From contig CAZKDJ010000020.1 in NCBI GenBank assembly GCA_964551295.1, forward strand, positions 1 through 34,193: a stretch of DNA of 34,193 nucleotides, in the 5' to 3' direction. Every line of letters begins with the position of its first letter. The first letter of the stretch is position 1. The notes below the pieces were generated by a model. The model saw only the letters and a list, made by a program, of their open reading frames with translations, was not told the DNA's origin and did no database searches. The DNA comes from JAFGED01 sp964551295. Its GTDB lineage: Bacteria > Chloroflexota > Anaerolineae > B4-G1. Made by a program: the position numbers and the translations under genes. Shown here piece after piece: positions 15,183 through 22,237 of the stretch.

Positions 15183-15707
15183 ATGACGCGTAAACCGATT
15201 CCATCCTACGATCTGCAGGTTAACATCCACCGCCTGTGGGACAGGCAGTGGCTGCTGCTGACCAGCGGCGATTTTGCGGCAGGCGAGTTTAACACGATGA
15301 CTGTTGCCTGGGGAAGCCTGGGCATCATGTGGGGCCAGCCCTTGGCTCAGGTCGTCGTGCGCCCCATCCGCTATACGTACCAGTTTATGGAGCGATACGA
15401 CACCTTTACCCTGTGCGCGTTCCCCAAAGCGCACCGCCAGGCGCTGCAACTCCTGGGCACCAAGTCGGGCCGTGACGGAGACAAGATCGCCGAGGCGGGC
15501 CTCACGCCCATCGCTTCTACACAGGTGGCCGCGCCCGGCTTTGCCGAGGCCGACCTGATCGTCGAGTGCCGCAAGATATACTGGCAGGACATGGACCCGA
15601 CCCACTTTCTCGATCCCGAAACCGACAAACTCTACCCCGGCCAGCACTATCATCGCATCTATTTTGGCGCGGTCGTGGCAATCCACGGTACAGAGGCGTA
15701 TGTGTAG
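15183..15707 (+). CDS. Flavin reductase-like FMN-binding protein
   Basis: A 174-residue protein of the flavin reductase-like, FMN-binding split-barrel type. Recognisable segments are LLLTSGDFAAGEFNTMTVAWG (split over the N-terminal strand and loop), WGQPLAQVVVRPIRYTYQF, TFTLCAFPK, and a C-terminal HYHRIYFGAVVAIHG. Such proteins bind FMN and may reduce flavin with NAD(P)H. The ATG at 15183 was chosen over the longer open frame from 15123, which overlaps the upstream gene. The stop overlaps the GH3 gene start by 8 bases. Its substrate is unknown. Confidence 0.82.
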   Translation: MTRKPIPSYDLQVNIHRLWDRQWLLLTSGDFAAGEFNTMTVAWGSLGIMWGQPLAQVVVRPIRYTYQFMERYDTFTLCAFPKAHRQALQLLGTKSGRDGDKIAEAGLTPIASTQVAAPGFAEADLIVECRKIYWQDMDPTHFLDPETDKLYPGQHYHRIYFGAVVAIHGTEAYV

Positions 15708-16902
15708 TGACCTACCGCCCATCCTCTCCCGCCGTGCATTTCTGAGATTGGCGGTACTGGCGCTGGCGGGCTGCTGTCCGATGCCGGAAAGCGCGCCGCC
15801 GATAATCTCCCCGACAGAAACCAAGCGACCAACTGGGCGACCAACGACGATTCCTACGCACGAGCCCATACCCGATGCCAGCCTGGAAGCCAAGATCGGG
15901 CAGATGCTGATGGTCGGCTTTCGTGGACTGGAGGTGAGCGACAACCATTTCATCGTGCACGATATCCGGGAGCGGAACCTGGGCGGCGTGGTGCTTTTCG
16001 ATTACGACGTGCCCGGCCAAAGCTTGGTGCGCAACATCGAATCCCCGTCGCAGGTAAAAGCGCTGGCTGCGTCGCTGCAGGCGATCTCGACCACGCCGCT
16101 GCTGATCGCCATCGACCACGAGGGCGGCACGCTCACCCGCCTGAAGGAGGAGCGCGGCTTTCCCCCCACCCTCTCCCACCAGGCCCTGGGGGAAATCGAC
16201 GACGTTGACTTGACCCGCGAGCAAGCCGCCACGATGGCCCGGACGCTGACGGAACTGGGCATCACCCTCAACCTGGCCCCGGTGGTCGACCTCAACGTCA
16301 ACCCCGATAACTCCATCATTGGCAAATACGAGCGCAGCTTTTCCGCCGATCACCAAGTTGTAACCCGCCACGCCATTGCCTTCATCGAGGCGCATCACGA
16401 GCAAGGCGTGCTGTGTGCGATCAAGCACTTTCCCGGCCACGGCAGCGCGACCGGCGACACGCACGAGGGCTGGGTCGACGTTACCAAAACCTGGTCGTGG
16501 GGCGAACTGCTGCCCTTTGCGCACGTGGTGGAGGCAGGCCTGGCCGACGCCATCATGACCGCCCATGTGTTCAACGCGGGCTTTGATGCCGACGATCCCG
16601 CCACCCTCTCCTACGCCACCATCGGCCTCCTACGTGCGAAACTGGTCTATGATGGCGTGGTCATCTCCGACGATATGCAGATGGGCGCTATCACCAACCA
16701 CTATGACCTTGAGACGGCGATACAAAAAGCCATACAGGCCGGCGTGGATATCCTCACCTTTGCCAACAACTCGGCATATGAGGAAGACATCGTCGGCCGC
16801 GCCGTAACCCACATCAGGCGCCTGGTGGAGGAAGGCGCCATCAGCGAGACGCGCATCGACAAATCCTACCAACGCATCAAACGACTCAAGGGAACGATAT
16901 GA
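15700..16902 (+). CDS. GH3 beta-N-acetylhexosaminidase-like lipoprotein
   Basis: A 400-residue glycoside hydrolase family 3 protein, NagZ-like. It starts with a twin-arginine, lipobox-type signal (LSRRAFLRLAVLALAGC) and a Thr/Pro-rich tether, so it is probably exported and anchored. The TIM-barrel domain carries IDHEGGTLTRL, the substrate-binding KHFPGHG near residue 242, the Asp-His acid/base pair in GDTHEGW, and the nucleophile in VISDDMQMGAI (D324). NagZ-type enzymes remove N-acetylglucosamine from peptidoglycan fragments or related glycans. The ATG at 15700 overlaps the end of the flavin reductase-like gene; a TTG at 15664 is an alternative. Export of a NagZ-like enzyme suggests scavenging of cell-wall or glycan fragments (inference). 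Confidence 0.88.
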   Translation: MCSDLPPILSRRAFLRLAVLALAGCCPMPESAPPIISPTETKRPTGRPTTIPTHEPIPDASLEAKIGQMLMVGFRGLEVSDNHFIVHDIRERNLGGVVLFDYDVPGQSLVRNIESPSQVKALAASLQAISTTPLLIAIDHEGGTLTRLKEERGFPPTLSHQALGEIDDVDLTREQAATMARTLTELGITLNLAPVVDLNVNPDNSIIGKYERSFSADHQVVTRHAIAFIEAHHEQGVLCAIKHFPGHGSATGDTHEGWVDVTKTWSWGELLPFAHVVEAGLADAIMTAHVFNAGFDADDPATLSYATIGLLRAKLVYDGVVISDDMQMGAITNHYDLETAIQKAIQAGVDILTFANNSAYEEDIVGRAVTHIRRLVEEGAISETRIDKSYQRIKRLKGTI

Positions 16903-17166
16903 TGACAAACCGCATGCAAGCCGTGTATGACCAGATCGCAAAGCAATTCGCAAGCGATAACGCCGACATGCCTCCAGAATTGATCATTGCTAGGGATGGG
17001 AACACACCACGCATTACGGCGAGCCCATCGAGCGTTTTTTGCGCGCTACCGCGCAAAGGAGATGACAGCACTGCTGGTCGAGAGCGGCTTTGCGATCCGC
17101 GACCACACAGCCGACTCTGCGGGATCGCGTCACTGGTTGAACTTTACGACCATGGCGGCAAAGTGA
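16902..17166 (+). pseudogene. SAM-dependent methyltransferase remnant (core deleted, frameshifted)
   Basis: The first codons (MTNRMQAVYDQIAKQFAS, then DNADMPPEL) match the typical start of small class I methyltransferases. In a different frame near the end, bases about 17032-17166 encode FFARYRAKEMTALLVESGFA and then IRDHTADSAGSRHWLNF, the typical C-terminal end of the same kind of protein. The GxGxG SAM-binding core, normally some 120 residues, is missing. The two ends are out of frame. It begins on the stop of the GH3 gene (ATGATGA overlap), as if once part of that operon. The remnant identity rests on family pattern memory, not on a search. Confidence 0.7.
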
Positions 17167-17173
17167 GCGCGTG

Positions 17174-17976
17174 ATGACATCCGACATACCGCGGGGAAAA
17201 AGCCGGCGGCCGAATCCACTGGCCGCGCGCCTTACAAAACGCGCAGGATGCCTTGCAGGAAACACGGCTATCGCGCTAAGCGCCGCGCTTGGACTTCTGG
17301 CAAGCTGGCTCGTAATCCGTGGGATCAAAACGCTCCACTTGCTCTATACCCCCGCACTTGCCCTGACCTTTGGTGGCACGCTCTCTCTCCCGATATTCAT
17401 CGCGTACGTGCAGCCAACCTGACCGTGGGCTACGCAGACAGCCTGGAGTATCCCACCCTTTGCGTGACGCCCCTCTCCAACGACGAAATCGTGAAGGGCT
17501 ACGTGCTCGCCATCTTGCATTACTGCCGCGGTCCCTTGACCCTGATGATCAGCTTGACGCCAGCCTCAGTGCTGACAGCGATACCCATCTTGACCAGATG
17601 GACGTACTCACCCTCAGCGATTTACAACTCTGTGTGGGCACAAACCGACCTGGGCACGCTCGGAGTTGTACTCAAGTGGTCGGCGATCGCCCTGAGCTGT
17701 GAGCTTGGAGCGCTCGGTATTAACTTTATGGCCACCGCGCTCGGCGTAGGTTTTGGCCTGTGGTGGCGCAGCACCATTCCGGCAGCCTCGACGGCCCTGG
17801 TAACCACAGTAGGAACCACACTGACACTAGCCTACGGACTCCACAGGCTTGTAGTGGGCTTGAGCATCTCGGATGTATTTCTGCGACACGTCCTCCAATA
17901 CGCCCTGTTTGCCCCAATGCCCTACCTGCTGGCCCTCGGCTGTATGCGGCTGGCGCGCCGTTGGGCAAGAAAATGA
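17174..17976 (+). pseudogene. Frameshifted integral membrane protein
   Basis: Two overlapping frames together read as one membrane protein of about 266 residues. Frame one (17174-17422) gives LAGNTAIALSAALGLLASWL and LALTFGGTLSLPIFIAYV. Frame two takes over near 17405-17420 as RAANLTVGYADSLEYPTLCV, then TPLSNDEIVKGYVLAILHY and four or five helices to the stop at 17976. The pattern, with a cytoplasmic segment before a GYVLA helix, resembles ABC-2 type permease subunits, but I cannot name the family. One base change near 17410 would restore a single frame. It lies between two other decayed or mobile features, so genuine decay is plausible; a sequencing error is the alternative. Confidence 0.6.
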
Positions 17977-17989
17977 CGCGAGGTGAAAT

Positions 17990-18454
17990 ATGGTCACTAA
18001 CGCAAGATTCGTCCACACCAACCTGGTGGCCCGGGACTGGCAATGCCTGGCCCAGTTCTACGAGCGGGTCTTTGGCTGCACGCCGGTGCCGCCCGAGAGG
18101 GACCTTTCGGGTCAATGGCTCGAAGAGGCCACGGGTATCAATGGCGCCCACATTCAGGGCATCCACCTGCGACTGCCCGGCCATGGCGACGCGGGACCGA
18201 CGCTGGAGGTATTTCAATACAACCCCGAGGAAAACGGACCGACACCTGCGGCCAATCGACCCGGCTTTGGACACATCGCCTTCGCCGTGGACGACGTGGA
18301 GGCCACGCGCCAGGCGGTGCTGGCGGCGGGTGGTGGCGAACTGGGCAAGGTCGTCTCGGTAGAGGTGACCGGCGCGGGGGCAATCACCTTCGCCTACCTC
18401 ACCGACCCGGAGGGGAACATCGTCGAGGTGCAGCGCTGGGAGAAAATCGGATGA
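17990..18454 (+). CDS. VOC family (glyoxalase-like) protein
   Basis: A 154-residue vicinal-oxygen-chelate fold protein with two beta-alpha-beta-beta-beta modules. Module one is FVHTNLVARDWQCLAQFYERV with a later LEVFQY strand. Module two is GFGHIAFAVDDVEATRQAVL with ITFAYLTDPEGNIVEVQRW. H8, the Glu in LEVFQY, the His in GFGHIAF and the Glu in IVEVQ are placed as metal ligands, so it is probably a metal-dependent lyase, dioxygenase or epimerase-type member. The substrate cannot be deduced. The start follows GAGGTGAAAT. The next gene, a second VOC protein, overlaps by ATGA, so they are co-translated. Confidence 0.85.
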   Translation: MVTNARFVHTNLVARDWQCLAQFYERVFGCTPVPPERDLSGQWLEEATGINGAHIQGIHLRLPGHGDAGPTLEVFQYNPEENGPTPAANRPGFGHIAFAVDDVEATRQAVLAAGGGELGKVVSVEVTGAGAITFAYLTDPEGNIVEVQRWEKIG

Positions 18455-18852
18455 AACCCAAACCTCTGATGCGAAAGCTCGACTGCGTGCGCTTTTACGT
18501 GACCGACCTCGAATCCGGTCTGGCGTTCTACCGCGACCAGCTGGGACACGAGTTGATCTGGCGCACCGACGAAATGGTCGGCCTGCGTATGCCGGGCACC
18601 GGCGCAGAGATCGTGCTCCACACAGAGCCGCAGGAACCCGAGATCGACTTCAAGGTGCAGTCCGCCGACACTGCCGCTGCACGGATTGAGGAAGCAGGCG
18701 GCAAGGTCATCGTGCCGCCGTTCGACATCCAGATCGGACACTGCACGGTGGTCCAGGACCCGTGGGGCAACGAGTTCGTTCTGCTGGATGCCAGCAAAGG
18801 GCTGCTGGTCACCGACGAGGAGGGCAACGTCATCGGAAACGCAGAGCCGTGA
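18451..18852 (+). CDS. VOC family (glyoxalase-like) protein
   Basis: A 133-residue VOC protein whose ATG overlaps the previous VOC stop. Core pattern: DCVRFYVTDLESGLAFYRDQ, VGLRMPGTGAEIVLHTE, DFKVQSADTAAARIEEAGGK, and HCTVVQDPWGNEFVLLDAS. It lacks the His of the first metal-ligand position (VRFYV in place of a His) but keeps the Glu in NEFVLLD and the His in IGHCTVV, so metal binding may be partial. Many short VOC proteins of this type are resistance or unknown-function members. It may pair with the upstream VOC protein. Confidence 0.82.
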   Translation: MKPKPLMRKLDCVRFYVTDLESGLAFYRDQLGHELIWRTDEMVGLRMPGTGAEIVLHTEPQEPEIDFKVQSADTAAARIEEAGGKVIVPPFDIQIGHCTVVQDPWGNEFVLLDASKGLLVTDEEGNVIGNAEP

Positions 18853-18930
18853 GCCGTCGTCGCCGTGCAACCCTTCGGTGAGAAGTGCGTATTCGTAGTA
18901 TACGCTTCGTAGCAAAAGGTATCTGCTCAA

Positions 18931-19133
18931 CTAGCCACCTGACAGTTTTGAATTACGAATCGCACGAATCGACGAATGACACGAATCAGGCAGATAAAGC
19001 CTAACGAAGCGCTAGGTCAACCACAGATTTCACAGATTGACACAGAAACAGGAAAAAAACAGTGCTAATCTGTGTGAATCTGTGGTTAAACGCCGAGATC
19101 ATGGGCTTTTTGTCAAAAGTGTCAGGTAGCTAG
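18931..19133. mobile_element. MITE with terminal inverted repeats and 9-bp target duplication
   Basis: A 203-bp non-coding element. Its left end CTAGCCACCTGACAGTTTTG (from 18931) is the reverse complement of the right end (to 19133) at 19 of 21 positions. It is flanked by a perfect 9-bp direct repeat TCTGCTCAA at 18922-18930 and 19134-19142, the footprint of transposition. It encodes no transposase and so needs one in trans. A 9-bp duplication is seen with several IS families, IS4-like among them, but I cannot assign the family. It fills most of the 315-base gap between the VOC genes and the remnant at 19168. Confidence 0.85.
18950..19087. repeat. Nested CACGAAT and CACAGATT repeats inside the MITE
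   Basis: A run of ACGAAT-type units (ATTACGAATCGCACGAATCG and following, 18952-18987), then a hairpin. AACCACAGATTTCACAGATT at 19019-19038 is complementary, with one base gap, to AATCTGTGTGAATCTGTGGT and a final T at 19067-19087. They have the same short-period character as the intragenic repeats of the fusion and thi genes. Confidence 0.8.
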
Positions 19134-19167
19134 TCTGCTCAATAAGTAGGGGAAAGATGGGGGTTGT

Positions 19168-19440
19168 ATGGCCAAGAAACAAGGAAAACGGTAGAGGGTC
19201 CGAAAAGCTTTGCTGCTGATCTCGCTACTCTCGTTCCCCGTGGTGATGAACTATATCTCGCCCTACGTGATCATCGACGGGGCGATGAACGGCGTGGTCA
19301 ACGGCAACTTTACCACCTTGGTCTGGCGAAATGGATACTGGAGCACCCAGGGCCGAGTCCACTACACCCTGGTGACATTGGCCGCACTGGCCCTCGTCTG
19401 GTGGCTGAACTATTGGAACCTGCTCGGTTTTCGATCCTAA
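19168..19440 (+). pseudogene. Chimeric gene remnant (ferredoxin-like membrane start, hydrolase-like end)
   Basis: An ATG at 19168 opens MAKKQGKR, an in-frame TAG at 19192 interrupts it, and the frame then continues RVRKALLLISLLSFPVVMNY and ISPYVIIDGAMNGVVNG. That segment looks like the N-terminus of NapH-like 4Fe-4S membrane proteins, where the TAG would be a Trp codon. The following residues, YWSTQGRVHYTLVTLAALAL and VWWLNYWNLLGF, look like the C-terminal membrane end of beta-lactamase-family serine hydrolases. The central parts of both are absent. A TTG at 19210 could start a 76-residue frame, but a functional protein is unlikely. Both assignments are from pattern memory. Confidence 0.5.
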
Positions 19441-19480
19441 AGATCAGCGGCAAAACTTAAGGTTCCAAAGGATTTTGCCC

Positions 19481-19509
19481 TTGGCTGGACAACCAGATTG
19501 GATTATAAT
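19481..19509 (+). promoter_or_regulatory. Promoter for the PRPP synthetase gene
   Basis: TTGGCT at 19481-19486, a 17-base spacer, and a perfect TATAAT at 19504-19509. The predicted transcript starts near 19516, and an AGAGGA at 19517-19522 precedes the ATG at 19527. This supports the long N-terminal form of the protein. Confidence 0.65.
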
Positions 19510-19526
19510 CCCCGTCAGAGGATTCC

Positions 19527-20843
19527 ATGAGACTACGCTACCGCATCCTACAGTCCCGTTGGGCCAGGGGTGGGGAGTGGAAGAACTGGGGCTTTTTCTA
19601 CGAGACCGATGCCAGTCGCAGAGAAGCACCAATCGCTTGCCACCACAATCTCGATGAAAAGCCCTGGGTGGTACACGACATCACCCGCTGCATCTGCGAT
19701 CACTGTCTGACGCTGGAGCGCATCGAAGCCGCAGTCGAGAAGCACAGCGACCGCTATCGCGTGCTGGACGAGATCCACATCTACGAGTACGATGGACCCG
19801 TCTCAGCAGCAGTTAACGCCGTCGAAGCTCGCGTCTTGGGACTGGAAGACATCCGCCAAGATGCCGTCGAGGAGGGAATGTGCATCTTCTCCGGCCGGGC
19901 TAATCGCCCCTTGGCCCAGGCAATCGCCCATCGCCTGGGGCTGCCGCTGTCCGCCATCTCCATCACTCCCCTGCCCGATAGCGAGGTACACATACAAATC
20001 GACGAGGCAGTGCGGCAGAAAAACGTCATCGTCGTCCAGCCCTGCTCCGCCCCGGTCAACGACCACTTGGTCGAACTCCTGCTGATGATCGACGCCTTCC
20101 GCCGCGCGTCGGCCGCCAGCATCACGGCCGTCATTCCCTACTTCCCCTATGCCCGCCAGGAGCGTATGTCGCGCGGCCGCGAGGCGATCAGCGCGCGGGT
20201 GGTGGCCACGATGCTGGAAACAATAGGCGTCGACCGCGTCATCTATATCGACATCCACGCCGAGGCCACCCAGGGCTTTTTCACCGTGCCGGTGGACAGG
20301 CTGCAGGCCTTCCCAATCCTATCCGACTACTTTCGCGACAAACCGTTTCTGGAAGACGCCGTTGTCATCTCACCCGACGTGGGGCGGGCCAAGCTGGCAG
20401 GTCGGTACGCGCAAGCCATAGGCGTTCCGCTGGTCGTGATGCACAAACGGCGTGAGAGCTTCCGCGAGGCCAAGGCCACCCACGTCGTCGGCGACGTGAA
20501 GGGCAAAATCCCAATCCTCATCGACGACATCATCGCCGGCGGCAGCATGCTCAGAGAAATCCCCGTGCTTTTAGAGCGCGGGGCCAAGCAAGAGGTACAC
20601 CTGGCCATCACGCATCCCGTGCTGCTGCCCACAGCGCTGGAGATGCTGGACAGCGATTGGGTCGACGAGATGGTTGTCACCGACACGATCCTGGTGCCGC
20701 CGGCCAAGCAGCACCCAAAGTTAAAAATGGTCAGCGTCGCGCCGATGTTAGAATACGCCATCAGAGGCATCTACCACGGCACGTCCATCAGCCCATTGTG
20801 GGAGCCGGACGCGCCGCGCAAACTGGGGTTCACCAAAGGGTAG
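19527..20843 (+). CDS. prs: Ribose-phosphate pyrophosphokinase with N-terminal extension
   Basis: A 438-residue protein, roughly 120 longer than usual. Residues 118-430 are a PRPP synthetase that makes 5-phosphoribosyl diphosphate from ribose 5-phosphate and ATP: CIFSGRANRPLAQAIA, LPDSEVHIQIDEAVR, IPYFPYARQERMSRGREAIS, IDIHAEATQGFF, VISPDVGRAKLAGRYA, and KRR with VVGDVKGK. The PRPP loop reads LIDDIIAGGSM, one residue shorter than the usual DDxxxTGGT. Residues 1-117 form an extra domain with C38-H39-H40 and C55-I-C57-D-H-C60, possibly a zinc site. An internal ATG at 19878 begins the classical domain, but its GGAGGGA lies too close. The promoter at 19481 favours the long form. Convergent with glcD, 11 bases apart. 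Confidence 0.85.
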   Translation: MRLRYRILQSRWARGGEWKNWGFFYETDASRREAPIACHHNLDEKPWVVHDITRCICDHCLTLERIEAAVEKHSDRYRVLDEIHIYEYDGPVSAAVNAVEARVLGLEDIRQDAVEEGMCIFSGRANRPLAQAIAHRLGLPLSAISITPLPDSEVHIQIDEAVRQKNVIVVQPCSAPVNDHLVELLLMIDAFRRASAASITAVIPYFPYARQERMSRGREAISARVVATMLETIGVDRVIYIDIHAEATQGFFTVPVDRLQAFPILSDYFRDKPFLEDAVVISPDVGRAKLAGRYAQAIGVPLVVMHKRRESFREAKATHVVGDVKGKIPILIDDIIAGGSMLREIPVLLERGAKQEVHLAITHPVLLPTALEMLDSDWVDEMVVTDTILVPPAKQHPKLKMVSVAPMLEYAIRGIYHGTSISPLWEPDAPRKLGFTKG

Positions 20844-20854
20844 ACCAGCCGCTT

Positions 20855-22234
20855 TCAGGGCTCAGGCAACACTTTTCCCGGATTCAGAATGTTCTGTGGA
20901 TCAAGCGCCCGCTTGATGGCCCGCTGGGCATCGAGGGACGCTGAACCCACAGCCTGCCGCATAAAGGGCAGCTTGAAGGTGCCGATGCCGTGTTCGCCGC
21001 TAAGGGTGCCGCCCAAATCCAGCGCCGCCTGAAAGATCTCGCCCACGATCTGCTCCACCTTCTCCCGCTGCGCCGGATCGCGGCGATCAAAGAGAATGTT
21101 GGGGTGCAGATTGCCATCGCCGGCGTGGCCAAAGACGACGATGGGCAGGTCATAGCGCGCGCTGATCGCCTTGATGCGCCGCACCGCCTCCGGGATGGCG
21201 CTGCGGGGAAGTGTGATGTCCTCCCCCAGCTTGTTGGGCGCCTGGCGTATCAGCGAAGGGCTGACGCTGCGCCGGGCACGCCACAGGCCCTCCCGCTCCT
21301 CCTCGTCCCGCGCCACGCGGACCTGCCGGGCGCCGCTCTCCCGGCAGATGCGGGCCGCCGCCTCGATCTCCCGCACCACCCCCTCTGCGTCCGAACCATC
21401 GGTCTCGACGATGAGCATCGCCTCCACGTCCAGCGGCAGTCCGAGCCCCATCGCCTCCTCAATGCAGGCGATGGCCGTCTCGTCCATCAACTCCAACGTC
21501 GCCGGGACGATGCCGGCGGCGAGCACAGCGTTGACGGCGCGCGCAGCATCGTCCAGCGAGGCAAACTCGGCGCGGGCCGTGCGGACGAACTTCGGCGCGG
21601 CCACCAGCCGCAGCAGCGCCTGGGTGAAGATCCCCAGCGTCCCCTCCGAACCGACAAAGAGGGAGGTCAGATCGTAGCCGACGACGTTCTTGATCGGCTT
21701 GCCGCCGGTCTTGAGGATCTTTGCGTCGGCCAAGACGATGGTCAGCCCCAGCACATAGTCGCCGGTGACGCCGTACTTGAGGCAGCGCGGGCCGCCGGCG
21801 TTGCAGGCGATGTTCCCGCCGATGGTCGATTGGCGATTGCTGGAGGGATCGGGGGGATAAAAGAGCCCCACCTTGGCCACCTCTTTCTCCAGATCGGCGG
21901 TGACGACGCCCGCCTCGACGACGACGGTCATGTTCTCCCGGTCGATCTCTAGAACACGATTCATACGGGTCAGCGACAGGGCGATGCCGCCTCGGGCAGG
22001 CAGTGAGCCTCCCGCCAATCCACTGGCCATACCCCGGGGCACGACGGGCACAGTGTACTTGGCAGCCACCTTGACCACCGCAGCGACGTCCTCGGTCGTC
22101 TTCGGCAGCACAGCCACGTCCGGCAAGACCTGCTCGAAGGTGCCGTCAAACGAGTAGGCAATCAGGTCTACAGGGGAATCGAGCACCTTCTCCGCGCCGA
22201 CGGCATCTCTCAGCGCTTGAATCCACTCCGTCAT
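20855..22234 (-). CDS. glcD: Glycolate oxidase FAD-binding subunit
   Basis: A 459-residue FAD-linked oxidase of the GlcD/lactate dehydrogenase type. The PCMH FAD domain shows VVPRGMASGLAGGSLPARGG and GGNIACNAGGPRCLKYGVTG. The C-terminal cap and substrate region shows VVFGHAGDGNLHPNILFD and LSGEHGIGTFKLPF. With GlcF it oxidises glycolate to glyoxylate, passing electrons to the membrane. Its ATG lies 3 bases after the glcF stop, with GAGGAG in the glcF end as ribosome site. It is last in the minus-strand gckA-glcF-glcD operon. D-lactate or a related 2-hydroxyacid is an alternative substrate. The glycerate kinase neighbour favours glycolate. Confidence 0.9.
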   Translation of the reverse strand: MTEWIQALRDAVGAEKVLDSPVDLIAYSFDGTFEQVLPDVAVLPKTTEDVAAVVKVAAKYTVPVVPRGMASGLAGGSLPARGGIALSLTRMNRVLEIDRENMTVVVEAGVVTADLEKEVAKVGLFYPPDPSSNRQSTIGGNIACNAGGPRCLKYGVTGDYVLGLTIVLADAKILKTGGKPIKNVVGYDLTSLFVGSEGTLGIFTQALLRLVAAPKFVRTARAEFASLDDAARAVNAVLAAGIVPATLELMDETAIACIEEAMGLGLPLDVEAMLIVETDGSDAEGVVREIEAAARICRESGARQVRVARDEEEREGLWRARRSVSPSLIRQAPNKLGEDITLPRSAIPEAVRRIKAISARYDLPIVVFGHAGDGNLHPNILFDRRDPAQREKVEQIVGEIFQAALDLGGTLSGEHGIGTFKLPFMRQAVGSASLDAQRAIKRALDPQNILNPGKVLPEP

Positions 22235-22237
22235 TGT

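Noticed and set aside
18451..18852. Longer frame from 18043 for the second VOC protein
   Set aside because: The upstream part overlaps the first VOC gene out of frame. The ATGA overlap at 18451 and the fold start fix the true beginning.
18940..19137. Small RNA gene in the MITE region
   Set aside because: The hairpins are explained by the inverted repeats of the element and its nested repeats; no promoter-terminator pair was seen.
20840..20860. Bidirectional terminator between prs and glcD
   Set aside because: Only 11 bases separate the convergent stops and no stem with a T-run is visible.
20990..21952. Plus-strand open frame of 320 codons opposite glcD
   Set aside because: Arg/His/Gly-rich shadow sequence with no motif, no ribosome site and a strong gene on the other strand.
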